From Vespula vulgaris (taxonomy: Eukaryota > Arthropoda > Insecta > Hymenoptera > Vespidae): a DNA stretch of 64,000 nt. Of the stretch, positions 35,829-48,027 are shown piece by piece. The stretch's first letter is position 1; each line of letters starts with the position of its first letter. Position numbers and translations under genes: made by a program. The stretch spans positions 2,332,501-2,396,500 of the forward strand of contig NC_066604.1 of NCBI RefSeq assembly GCF_905475345.1, written 5' to 3'. The notes beneath the pieces were generated by a model, which was not told the origin of the DNA, ran no database searches, and was given only the letters and a program-made list of their open reading frames with translations.

Positions 35829-38027
35829 TGCAAGAGACCCGGATCTTTATCCGTTCGTAATACTCAAAGGCGTCTTAAGACGGCCTTATCGAAGCTTAGT
35901 CGGCATAATTAACGCGTCTGGACGTGCTTAAAACACCGTGCTCGTGACTCCAAGTGCGTTGCGAGCTAATAAGCCTTGTATTTTCCGTGCACGAGAATCC
36001 TCACGCTTTGCGTGAGTCCCATCCTATCGTACATGTATGTAGATATATGTATGTGTATATGTGTATATATATTCTTTTTCTTCTTCCTCGTAACATAAAG
36101 AACAAAACTAAAATAGCTGAACGTAAACATTTTTCAACAGGAATTATTATTTATCTAATCTTACTCGAAAAGATTAAAAAAGAAAAAGAGACAAAAAAAA
36201 CAAGATTAAAGTAGAAGAAAAAATAAATCATTTCATTTACATATGATTCATAGTAAATGAATCTTACTTGATTAAATTAATCTCTAATTCAATTTTTTTG
36301 TCCTGCCTACAAAAAACAAAAAAGAAATTATTTTTTATTTAATGAGAAAGTTATAATATCATATTTGATTTATATATTATATAATTATCCTATTATACTA
36401 ATTGTAAGTATAACGTATATTAAAAAACAAACATTAAATTAATTATCACTCTTTCACGAAATTAATTTATTAAAATTATTTTTTTTTTGCAAAGGAAAAA
36501 AAAGAAATCTCTAGTAGATCTATAAAACACAAATAAATCTAAAACATTTACATATGTCTACTATTTACAAACACATATATATATGTATATATGTATGTAT
36601 ATATACACATATGTATACACATATCTTACACCATATCTATACATATTTATTGCACAGAGGCAATGATTTGTGTCTAATTCTATAGCACGTACGTAGCTGC
36701 CATTTTCCTTCAAGAATATTTTCTTGGTTAGCTCATTATTGCCAGCTACGACGTTGAAATCCTTGGCTATCTCGATCATAACGAGAAGCTGAAGACTCGT
36801 AAAACGTGCAAAAGCGTTTGCCCCTTGTATTATTGGTATACGACCTGACTTTCATCTTTACGAGAACGTTTAAACTCTTTCTTATCTGTTCCTTTCTTTT
36901 CTCTTTTTCTCTTTTTTCTTTCTTTTTTTTCCATAGCAATAAGTAAAATAATATGCGCATGGTTGCACATAATGCAAGGGTTATTACATAAACGAGAACA
37001 ATCATAGACAAAGAATAGTTAAAATTTCTTCGTACGAACGTATGTATGTATGTACATATGAACGTCGAACACATATACATCTATTTTTCAAGATTTTCTT
37101 TTACAGTTTTTATACTTTTTACAATCAGTTAAAGTTCCATGTGAAACCATGTGAAAAGTTTATCGCACCAATACGAGAATTACCTTTTATAACGAGAATG
37201 AATACTTCTTTCTCACTGTTCTTTTTTTGACGATATTTTTAATTTTCTTATCTTCTTATTTTTATTGATGAATTATTAACTACATTATTACATATGTTTT
37301 TCTTTTGCTTTGTTGTAACTATATATATATATTTTTTAAATAGTTGTTATGCAATCTTTTAAAAGATTCTTTTTGCTTTTTTTTATTTTTTTCTCTTTTT
37401 AAACGGACAATAGAATTCAACTTTGAATTCATCTACTAGTATCCTATACGATTTCTCTCGTTCTTTTCATAGATGAGGTCGTCCATAGAAACGTTCGACG
37501 AATCAAGACACAAAGCTTTCGCGTTTCCATTCAAATTGGTCGATCTCTAAGAGAGAAATCGACTTATAGTCCACCCACGCGTCGACTTCGCTATCTATTT
37601 GTAGGATCTACCAGAAGAGAAGGAGACAGCTCGATCAATAAGCGCGAGCAACGAAAATAAAGATACGGAATTTATAACGACTGAAAGTGAGTCGATGGAT
37701 CTCGAAAGAGATAAAAAAAAAGAAAAGAATTAAAAAAAATGAAAGATCAAAATCGAAACATGCATTGCGTGAAATATTAAAAAGTATTATCTAATTTATA
37801 GATTTTTTCTTAGTTTTAACATAAACGTATACTCGTATAAATAAATAAATGATTAAATAGAGAACCTACAAAGAATTCGAACTCGATTTCTATGAAAATA
37901 ATTCTAATTTTCATAAACCTAACTTGAAGTTTCCACGTTCTATTTCTCTTTCTATTCCTCTCCTTTCTCTTATCTTTTCTTTTCTTTTCTTTTATCATAC
38001 AAATTACTTGAGAGAGCCAATTAATTA

Positions 38028-38270
38028 CATCGTTGGCGATACATTTACCAGAGATACCATATATCTCATCTCCGATCTATCGATCGATCGATTTAATATC
38101 GATCTACAATAAAAGATCATTAGAGAACACACAAAAGCTGCTGGAATAAAACCGGCTAACGTGTTTGTAGGATCGTGTAGATATCTTCCTTGATAACGTG
38201 GCAAATAAATCATTACTTTCACTGCAAATATTAAAGAAAAAAAGAGAAAAAAGAAAAAGAAATCAAGAAA
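38028..38270. repeat. Left copy of a diverged ~235-bp direct repeat flanking a composite element
   Basis: It shares a long colinear similarity with 39455-39680: 'gatacatttacca' / 'gatacatttacta', 'tcgatcgatcgattta', 'aaaagatcatta', 'gtgtttgtaggatc' / 'gtgtttataggatc', 'attactttcac'. By eye roughly 75-80% of positions agree. On the minus strand this copy has a good acceptor-like 'atatttgcag' followed by an open frame of about 50 codons; the other copy has 'ttccg' there and a frame-breaking indel. I treat it as non-coding. Confidence 0.75.
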
Positions 38271-38319
38271 TCTAAAAAAAAGGAAAGATTACTTATCCTT
38301 TGCTCATTTCGCGAATTTG

Positions 38320-38990
38320 TTTCAATTTTTTACGACTTTCAGTTCCGAAGAAATTCACACGTAAAAACAAAAAACTGTTTCTTCGACAAAGAAGTAAATT
38401 TTTTTATTATTTATTAATTTAATTAATTAATTTTTTTTATTATTAATTATTTATTAATTTATGTAATTTTATAAATTAGTCGTAATCTAATATTTTTGGA
38501 AAAATAAGATGAATGTAGTTCCTATGAATTTGTTTATAACAAATTGTTTATAACAAATTGTTAATTAATTATTAACAATACGATTAAAAAATAGGAAATA
38601 TTCTATCCTTTAAAATGATATTCGTTTCAAGTCTCTACGATTTTTAGAACCGAAGATATTCTTATGTAAATGGAAAATACGGGCTATTAACAATATAAAA
38701 AAAATTGTTTTGTTTCGATAAATAAAATAATTTGTTTATAAATTATTCATCAATTTACGTAATTTTATAAATCAGTCGTAGTCTGAATCTTTTTCTTTGA
38801 TAAAATAAGATGAATTTAGTTCCTATGAATTTGTTTATAACAAATTGTTTATAACAAATTGTTAATTAATTATTAACAATATGATAAAAAAATAGGAAAT
38901 ATTCTACCCTTTAAAATGATATTTGAATCAAGTCTCTACGACTTTTAGTTCCAGAGTTATTCCCATATAAATGGAAACGTTTACGTTGAC
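38320..38990. repeat. Three tandem copies (last two ~300 bp each) of an AT-rich unit
   Basis: The unit tail 'tacgactttcagttccgaag' occurs at about 38330, again near 38637 (variant) and near 38938 (variant). The two complete units share 'cctatgaatttg', a doubled 'tttataacaaattg', the near-palindrome 'ttgttaattaattattaaca' and 'aggaaatattcta'. The offset is 296-301 bp. It is probably part of a non-autonomous mobile element. Confidence 0.8.
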
Positions 38991-39120
38991 CCACTGACCT
39001 ACATAATTTCATTCAAATTAGCTCGGTGACACACTGACCTATATAAATTCCAAGAATTTACGCATCCCAGCTGATCGAATTACTACTACTACTACTATTA
39101 CTACGAACAGCTGTAGTGAA

Positions 39121-39215
39121 TGAATTATGAATGGAAATCTTTCAAAGGCGATATCTCCGGAACGGAAAGTCGTAGAGACTTGATTCAAAAACCGTTTTAA
39201 AGTATAATTTATTCT
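39121..39215 (-). repeat. Inverted copy of the tandem-unit tail
   Basis: 'cggaaagtcgtagagacttg' followed by 'attcaaaa' is the reverse complement of 'tttgaatcaagtctctacga' and 'cttttagttcc' in the units near 38920-38960. The tandem units and this inverted copy thus face each other, like arms of a terminal-inverted-repeat element. Between them lie two related boxes, 'cactgacctacata' and 'cactgacctatata'. Confidence 0.7.
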
Positions 39216-39454
39216 TTATTTATTTAAATATTTAAACAATATCGTTATAATAAAATCGATTTTGTTAATAATTTTTCATATTGAATTTTTGTCTTTTCTT
39301 TCATAATAAGAATATAATTATGATAAAATCATTCAAATTTTTATCATAATTATGTAAATTTCATTTTGTTTATGTAAAATAAAGAATAATAAAATTTATC
39401 AATATACCAAATTGAAAGATTGAAAGCTCAGAAGACATTTCTTCCTGCGTTTAT

Positions 39455-39680
39455 TCGGATACATTTACTAAGGATATCATATCTCTCATCTCTGATTTCT
39501 CGATCGATCGATTTAATCGATCTATGGTAAAAGATCATTAGGAAACTTACAAAAGCAATTGAAATAAAATCGGCAAATGTGTTTATAGGATCCTGATAAT
39601 ATATCTTCCTCTATAATGTAACAATAAGTTATTACTTTCACGGAAAGTATTAAAAAGAAAAAGAAATCAGAAGGAAACGA
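39455..39680. repeat. Right copy of the ~235-bp direct repeat
   Basis: Partner of 38028-38270 in the same orientation, about 1.4 kb downstream. The two copies bracket the tandem and inverted units, which suggests a segmental duplication with an element inside, or direct terminal repeats of a long-decayed insertion. Confidence 0.75.
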
Positions 39681-40275
39681 GAAATGAAGAAAAAGAAAGA
39701 TAGCTTCGATTCTCGGATCCTTTATCGATCTTAAAACTCGATAAGTCTTGCCTTCCTTTTTAAAATCGGACGCAAGTACCGTGGCGATCTTAGCTACCGA
39801 TAAAAGACCTTCCACCAATCGCAATGGACAATGACATTTCGTGACTCCTCTTCTTCTTCTTCTCCATCTTTTCTGTTGCAGTTTCTCTCAGAGTTCGCGG
39901 TTTCGAGTCACAACCTCTCTATCTTTGTCCCCCCCCCCCTCTCTTTCTCTCTCCGTCTTTCTCTTTCTGTCTTCTTTGGCCGCAAAAACTCGACGAAACC
40001 GCGGAATGCTGTTTCGAAGGATCCCTACGTAGGCGTGGATTTCCGATAACTATGACTGGCCTGCATCTATCTTTGATAGTACAACTTCTAACTTGATTTC
40101 TAATCGATTCCCTTTGCGATTTACAATCGAGATAATAGAAATCGAACGAATGGAAATCTTCAACAATCTTCTTGAATCAATCTTATACATTAACATATAC
40201 ATTTGGACATAAAATAATCGTACAATAGGAATATGTAAATATATTCCTATTATGTGAATACTTAAGTCCCCGCTG

Positions 40276-40306
<31 letters not shown>

Positions 40307-40766
40307 GTATATAAATTATATAATATATACATGTGTGTGTGTGTATGTATAAATATCTACAATAATATAACGCAATAGTAACAACCAAAAGAAGATTATT
40401 AAATCGTGAAAAAGTGGTTGTTTCCAAATTTCAAATCTGAACTCTCTTGGTACTCATGAGGGCCACCCAATGGTAAAGATTCAGTCAGTGTATACTTCTC
40501 TCTCTTTCTCTCAAGTCCATCGATTTCTTCGTTGTCGGTCTCCCAATTTGGTAAGTCGTGCTAAAAACGTCGCATCGATTTCGATCCGAGCAAGCGCCGA
40601 CTCGACACACTCAAATTCCATTCCGAAAGGGTCTTCGATCCTTCTTCCTTCATGGCTTCTCTTCGATTTGAGTGATCGAAGATCGTCCGATAGTTAGCTT
40701 ACCTTTTGCATCATTTGCACTGAATATTGGAAAGTCATAGTTATTGGATTTAATTGCACCTTCTTC

Positions 40767-40810
<44 letters not shown>

Positions 40811-40926
40811 ATCTATCTATCTATTTCTTTCTCTTTTCAATACACTTCGGATCGGTTTTTCTAGCAAGCACGTACACACGCTAATGATGCAATCGGCCCA
40901 TCAGATATCCCGACTGACTTGTCTTC

Positions 40927-40927
<1 letters not shown>

Positions 40928-40974
<47 letters not shown>
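40928..40974. repeat. (TC)n microsatellite
   Basis: TC run; another lies at 40770-40807. Confidence 0.96.
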
Positions 40975-40989
<15 letters not shown>

Positions 40990-41847
40990 GCTCCTTATTT
41001 CCTCACTACTTGGTCCTTAACTCCTTATATACCCACCTGACTGTACGAGTCTGCACGTCGCGTCCAGTCGCGCGTGGGTCGAGACTGTAACGGGTGATAC
41101 TTATCAAAAGGAAATGAAATTGATATCTTACATTTAGAATTTATATGCTTCCGTTCGTAACAAATATCTTCTCGATACATATCGATTGTTTTCCATTATA
41201 GATATCAAACGTTATTTATGAATAAGAAATCACTATACCTTCAGTTCAGATACATACTAATTAATTTTTTAATCATAGATTAAAAAAGAGATCGGATCGT
41301 TTCGATTGAAAATTTGTCTTTCTTTTTTTCTTTTTTTTTCGTTTCTTTTATTTATTTTTTTTATTTTCGAATAGATGCAGTTAGAGAATAATTCGATAAA
41401 GAAAGATTTTCAACACCCGTTAGATAGTCAGTATCTCAACACCTGGCTGTAGCATGTTCAGGATTCCTGGTAAGATCCAAGCTCTGGCCAGTATAACGTT
41501 AATGTATCGCCCCGCTTTGGACGATCGCGAGATTTCATTCATGACTCTTTCTCTCTCTCTTTCTCTCTTACGAATACTTGTGAGGAAAAGAGATAGTAGA
41601 CTCTTGAGCGTGTCCATTTAATTCTATTTCAAAAGAGGAAAAAAAGCAAAAAAAAATATTAAAAAACCCAACAACTTTCCTTATACACGAACGAAATTTA
41701 TTCTCTAAAATCAATTTTTCTAATCAATTGAAACATTTAATGAGTGAGATCGAAATATTCTTTTAATGTCTTTTTTGCTTTCTTTCTTTTCAGAATAAAA
41801 ATCAAAGTTCACCTATTATATTTTTTAGAATGAAATTAATGCTATAG

Positions 41848-41850
<3 letters not shown>

Positions 41851-41896
<46 letters not shown>
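41851..41896. repeat. (TA)23 microsatellite
   Basis: Uninterrupted TA run. Confidence 0.96.
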
Positions 41897-41900
<4 letters not shown>

Positions 41901-42576
41901 ATTTATACGTTGAGTTTTAGCGGGTTTATGGGAACGATAAGGCAGCAATTGCGATCTTAGCCTTTGGCTAAGATCACGAGCTTGCCACGACAGGTCCATA
42001 TATCTCTTTTATCTCGATCGAAACAAGCCTAGGTATACTCGTCTAGGTAACATCTAGTCGCACGCGTCTACCTTTTCGCCTACAATTTCGATCGAAACTT
42101 TCTTTACTGGACCATGATACCGATTAAGTATCTTGCCACTCGAACTTTGAACTATTTCGACTCCTACTCGTATTATGTATCTTTTTCTCATTTTTCTCTT
42201 TCAAACATCAAATCTAAAATTAGATTCTAAGTAGTAAAAATAACGATAATAAAAGAAAAATCAAATACTTAAATTAATACTAAAAATTTTGATGAAAATA
42301 TTGACCTCGTAGAACATAATAACGATCAGAAAATAATTGGAAAAAAAAAATATTGAATACTTTAGCGCATAATTCTACATATTTTCTAAAAATGTTAATC
42401 TTGAAACATTCCTCTTATAAAATTGGATGATAATTAAAAATTAATTAAAACAAAAAAAGTATCTCAGAGCAACTTTATATTTTTTCTTTTTTCACTGTAG
42501 AAAATAATATTCATTCGTTAGAGTTAGCTGAGACTGTCGCACTATATCCTGCGATTAACCCTTCGGCTTTTCTAGG

Positions 42577-42577
<1 letters not shown>

Positions 42578-42642
<65 letters not shown>
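42578..42642. repeat. (GA)32 microsatellite
   Basis: One of the longest uninterrupted dinucleotide runs in the window. Confidence 0.97.
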
Positions 42643-42646
<4 letters not shown>

Positions 42647-43356
42647 GAGTTGAAATATTTCAAGCAGGACCATGGAATGTAATTAATATCGTATCGCGAG
42701 CATGGAACGTCGGATAAATCATTCCCGTCTAGATGGATGCCGACGCTGGCAATATCCGCGTAATCCTTTTAATTGCTTCCTTTTTCTTAACTCCGATATG
42801 TAATTATGGCCCTTGGCTATCTAACTATGTTCAATCGATCGATTAAATTGTTCCAGACTTTTGATAATATCAATCCTATCATAATAACATTTGTTTTACA
42901 ATTACTTATACGCACACACACATACACTTATATACAAGAATAAGAACTTTTTAACAATTTGAAAAAATAATCTAAAAAGAGTTTCAAGAAAGAGTAGGAT
43001 TGATTTTTAAATCTTAGAAACTTTTGACTCTTTTGATTCATCCTGTATCATAGACACACCTAAATTATTTCGAATTATTTATAATACGTATTACAAATCT
43101 TTATCCATCTAAAAATTCAATCAGTTTAATTAATCAATAATTGACACTTTTTACAAGAATAATTATACTTAAAGGGTAATTAGGTATATTCAACGCGTTG
43201 AATTAATTTTTCCATAAAAAAAGGAAGCACGAAGAAAACAAAAAAAAGAGAAAGGTTCAGATAAGATAATCGAGATAAGTTTTAAAATCACGTTCGCCAT
43301 TAAGCTCGCATCGAACTCACCGAAGATATCGATGCCTGTTCAAGACTGAGCGTGTT

Positions 43357-43363
43357 GCTCTCT

Positions 43364-43415
<52 letters not shown>

Positions 43416-43434
43416 TTCTCTCTCTTTCTCTCTC
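43357..43434. repeat. (TC)n microsatellite with interruptions
   Basis: TC run broken by CC and TT at several points. Confidence 0.95.
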
Positions 43435-44008
43435 AGCGAAGGAAAACGTTAGGGTGCGTTGTCCCGTCTATGTCCCATTAGCAATTAGTTAAGCGTGGAT
43501 TAAAACTCCATTAGCGAGTTATCCGACTCGTATCACGAGCACGCGGATGCTAGTCGGCATCTCTAACTAATGTCTTTCTAATTCTAACACGTATGTCTAT
43601 ACTCGCACAATTTCATGAATATTCGATATGCTAAAAACAAAAGAGTGACAAAAAATTATTGCTTGTAATATCAATAATAATTACAATCCTAATTATACAG
43701 GCTGAATCAAAAGTTGCTTTTTTTTAAATAATTTAAAAAATAAAATTACTCTTTTTCATGACTTTCAATAAAGATCGACTTTTAAAATCAACAAAAAATC
43801 GTTGATCCTATTAATATATAATTTCATTGTATTATTTTATTATTATTAAAAATAATTGTGAGTACCTTCAACGTTATAAAATGTTAACTCGTTTCGATTT
43901 AATCAAGGATAGAATTAATATCCATAAAACTGAAACGTTGAGACGGCTAAACGTAATAGCGATCTATTTAACGTCGATAATAAGAAATAATAATTAAAAC
44001 GATTTATC

Positions 44009-44011
<3 letters not shown>

Positions 44012-44050
<39 letters not shown>
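44012..44050. repeat. (TC)n microsatellite
   Basis: TC run followed by a pyrimidine-rich tail to about 44098. Confidence 0.95.
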
Positions 44051-44065
<15 letters not shown>

Positions 44066-44322
44066 TTCTTTCTGTCTGCCTGTCTATCTTTATCTCTATG
44101 GAAAGTCTATTCTTGCAACCACGGGTGGTCCCACGCATAGGCAATCAATTTCCATACATCTTGTTAATTTCCATAAACTGGTCGTGGCTCTTGTTGCTAA
44201 AAGACGAAGCTACCGTGCGAATTGCCAGCATCTATGTATCTTGAATCCATCGATTTTCTATTTATATTGATCAACGAGTACAGCGTGGGTGGTATACAAG
44301 TTTACTCGATATGTATATATAC

Positions 44323-44360
<38 letters not shown>

Positions 44361-44793
44361 CATATATATATGTATTGCTAATACAAATCAAACAGGATTT
44401 CTAACGCTCGAAGTTTCTATTATTTTTTTTCCTTTCTTTGATGATCATTCTTTAACGTTAATTTTGAACTTAATTCCATTGTAACTGATTATATACACTT
44501 TAACAAGCTACCTTTTTATTGTCAATCAAAAACGAAATAAAAAAAGCAAATAGAAAGGGGGAAAAAATCAAATTCGTTAAGTAGATACTACTTTAAACAA
44601 GTCTACTTAAAAATCAATACTTGCCCTGAAGGATCTAATAATATCTACTCTTTCGCGAAGTACTCACTGATAATTCAAACAAGTAGCAAGCAGTTACTCG
44701 ATGAGAGCTTAGAGTTACGCTGACTCGTTTTAATCTACATATCTCTCGATATAATCTCTCTCTTTCTCTCTCTCTCTCATATGCATACATACT

Positions 44794-44798
<5 letters not shown>

Positions 44799-44871
<73 letters not shown>
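44799..44871. repeat. (TA)n microsatellite in two blocks
   Basis: TA runs at 44799-44838 and 44849-44871 separated by CATACATACA. Confidence 0.95.
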
Positions 44872-47046
44872 CATATCATAACTTTCAAATAATTTTTCAT
44901 CTATCATTGCTTTCCATTCTCATTAACGTGTTCGTAGATCGTTTATCGAAAATTTAACTTATAGAAGAATGATTGATAAAGATATTTATCAGAGTTAAAA
45001 GACACGCACACAGACTCGTATACCATGCCTAACATAAAACGTTAGACGTTCACGAAAGGGATATATATTCTCAATGAGTAAAACAAAGATGAAACTTACA
45101 ATTTTCACGCGTATAACGAACGCCTTAACGATCATTGCACGTGTATCGATTTAATAGGAAATATCCTTTAGAATCGTTTGTTGCTCTGCCATTTTAGCTT
45201 GATTAAACATACACTGACTTATCCATCTGATCTGTTCGTAAGTTCTTTCGTTATAATATGTATGTATATATATATATATATAGTAAGAGAGTTAGTTACA
45301 CACGTCGATATAGCAACGAATCGATTTAGATTCTATATCGATACCTTCTCTCTTCTATAACGTTAGATCGTATGTGATTTGTTATTCCAATCGCTCAGTT
45401 TATTCTTACAAGAGTCTGGAACGTTGCTTAATGAGAGATCATTACGATAGGTCGAACGAGTAATCGTGTAAATAGTCCATCTCGATCATTTTTAATTATA
45501 TACTCGTAGCTAATAGATATTATAAATATTTATTCTAATATACTTTTTAATTTGTCTTTTTTTCTCAAATAATTAAAAACATATATTCTTTTCTTTGTTT
45601 CGTTTTTATACTGAACATTATCAAAAATTCAATTAATGCTTAATTATTTTTTCTTATACGTTTGAAGAATGTAATTTATTAAACAATCAGCTGGTTCGAT
45701 TATGACACATTCATGATTATAGATATATATTTACTAATGAAACTAGAAAAATAGAGACATAAAGAATAATATATTACTATTATTATTATTATTATTATTA
45801 ATACTATTATTATTATAAGAAGCTTCTATAAAATATTTGAAGATGCTCGTTATTCGATATTTAAAGTAGATTAGATACAATATAAATAGTCTGCAAGGAG
45901 AAAATGTAAGTCCGAATTATATTTCATCCAGTCAACGTTCGATAAGACGGGCGAGAGGGTACATTAATTTCCTAATTGCATATTTCTTGGTTAGCACGCG
46001 ACATTTATAAGAGAAGAGAGTATCACGACCAAGTGTCTCGTAGTTTGAATATGTGAGAAAGAGAAAGAGAGAGACTCGACACCAGACGTGCTTTTAACGG
46101 TAACATATTCGAGTTCTCGCATATGCAATCGTTTTTTATTTATACTTTATTTTTCTCTTTTTTTTTCTCTTTTATCGTTTCGAAGCATTAATATCACGAC
46201 TTCTAGCACGTACTATATACACAGACAAAACGAATCAAACTAACTCGATGTCGGACTAAATCGATTCTGGTTACTTTGATTTTTTATGTCGACGAGATCG
46301 TAAACGATCGAGATGGAATGTTAAGGGTCTTGTTCTCTCAAGAATTCGGACTGTTCGAACTGTATATTTTTCTGTATGTATATGTGTATGTTTTCAATAA
46401 TAATAATTATTTTTCTTAATTACGAATAATCTCAATCGTTAATATAATCGATCGTATAAATTCCTACCTTTCCAATAAAAAAAAGAAAGAAAGAAAAAGA
46501 AAGTAGATTAATCTTGTATATATTATCAACATGTTTGAAACGATACGATATGTACAATATGATACATACAGATATGTACAAAATTAATCTGTTAATTTTT
46601 TCGTAACGAAACGAGAAGTAAAAACATTTCTCCTAGATATTTCAACGCTTTAAATTCGATAGATCGGATCGATAAATCTGCGTAGAGAAACGAAAAGTAG
46701 CTTCTTTTAAAGAGGAGTCCTTGTTCGTCGATCGATAGATCATCTTGCGGGATGTTCGAGAGAAACGATTTTATCGTCGATCTGATAACGTTCTGCCGTT
46801 CTCCCTAAGAGAGAGAAAGAGAGAGAAAGAGATTGGCAATCGTTGTAGGATCGGTGGATTGTCGGAACGGCTTCTTCTTCTTCTTCTCCTTTTTCTCTCT
46901 CCCTCTCTCTCTTCGTCGGCAGATAAAAGAAAGAGAGAAAAGAGTTGGAAATCACGACATTCCTCTGCTACTTGATATACGCCTTTAGCCCCGAGCCGGA
47001 GTCGCATTACGCGGTCAGCTGCAACGGCCGTTCAGCTACACCGACG

Positions 47047-47270
47047 CTGCTGCTGCTGCTGCTGCTGCCATCGTTCTCCCAGCTTCTTCTTCTTCTTCTT
47101 CTTCTTCTTCTTCCTCCTCCTCCTCTTCCTCCTTTTCTTCTTCTTCTTCTTCTTCCTCCTCCTCCTCCTTTTCTTCTTCTTCTTCTTCTACTACCTTCTC
47201 CTCCTCTTTTTCTTCTTCTTCATCTTTTTCTTCTTCCTCTTCATCATCTTCTTCTTCATCTTCTATTCTC
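47047..47270. repeat. Trinucleotide-rich pyrimidine tract (CTG)n then (CTT/CTC)n
   Basis: A short (CTG) run of about seven copies follows a GC-rich patch at 46985-47045, then about 190 bp of CTT and CTC triplets. The plus strand reads as poly-Leu and stays open, which is an artefact of the triplets. A very long polypyrimidine/polypurine tract of this kind can adopt triplex structure (general knowledge). Confidence 0.9.
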
Positions 47271-47954
47271 TTGTTTTTATTTTCGACTCCTTCTTCTTCT
47301 TTTTCCTCTCTTTCTCAATCCCTTCTGTGTAGGTGGAATTAGTTGTCAGCAATTTCTTATCACGATTTTTAATCTATCGATTTCTTTTTTTACGGCAATT
47401 TTACAATGTAATAGTAAATTTATTTATTTATCATTAATAACTTTTATTTTCGTCCATCGATTTTTCCTAATGCTCTGGAAATTCTTTTATCTCGATTCTA
47501 TGTCTTCTTCTACTTTTTCTAATACTATTTTATAATACTTTTCTTCTTTCACTTCTCCCATTCTTTATTAATCAATTATTGTATCGATCGTAAATACATT
47601 TGCGACTCTACTTTTATTTCGAATGAAATACTAAAATAAGAAAATAAGAAATCATTTTAAAACATTCGTATTCTCTTCCTTCCAACTTTCGGAGAAATGA
47701 GATAGGATAGGAAGCAATTAATGCAGGAACAATCAGAAATCAATATTATCAGAGAACATCGACTTCTCTTCCGGCAGATCCACGAGATGCTGCCGACCTG
47801 CAATGATTTACTTCGATCGATAATCTGATATGCAAATTATATTCGTACGATGGAGATCACTTACCTCTACCGCAGTTGAATTAAGCAGCTACCACACCGT
47901 ATTTTGCTTAGATAATTCTTTTGAATTTTCCATTACAAGCTTATATACAATCAC

Positions 47955-47960
<6 letters not shown>

Positions 47961-48025
<65 letters not shown>

Positions 48026-48027
48026 AA
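47961..48027. repeat. Compound (GT)23 then (GA)n microsatellite
   Basis: GT run 47961-48006, then AGAGAG to 48027. Confidence 0.96.

Larger units (their letters stand above)
31198..38027. other. Long intron or intergenic stretch after laminin exon l, part 1
   Basis: No exon is recognised. Contents include (TC)n 31759-31809, (GAA)n 32402-32438, (CTTG)n 33399-33430, (TA)n then (GT)n 33491-33536, (TC)n 34343-34394 and 34497-34536, (GT)n then (TA)n 35537-35606, and (TA)n 35784-35824. Minus-strand frames at 36561-36779 and 36736-37080 look partly protein-like but lack splice signals and a family match. Confidence 0.6.

Noticed and set aside
36561..37080. Minus-strand frames with partly protein-like text
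   Set aside because: Two different frames would have to be combined, no polypyrimidine tract or good acceptor is present on the minus strand, and a vague resemblance to a transporter motif was too weak to keep.
46945..47535. Plus-strand 196-codon frame rich in Leu and Pro
   Set aside because: It is the translation of CTG/CTT/CTC triplets and has no family match.
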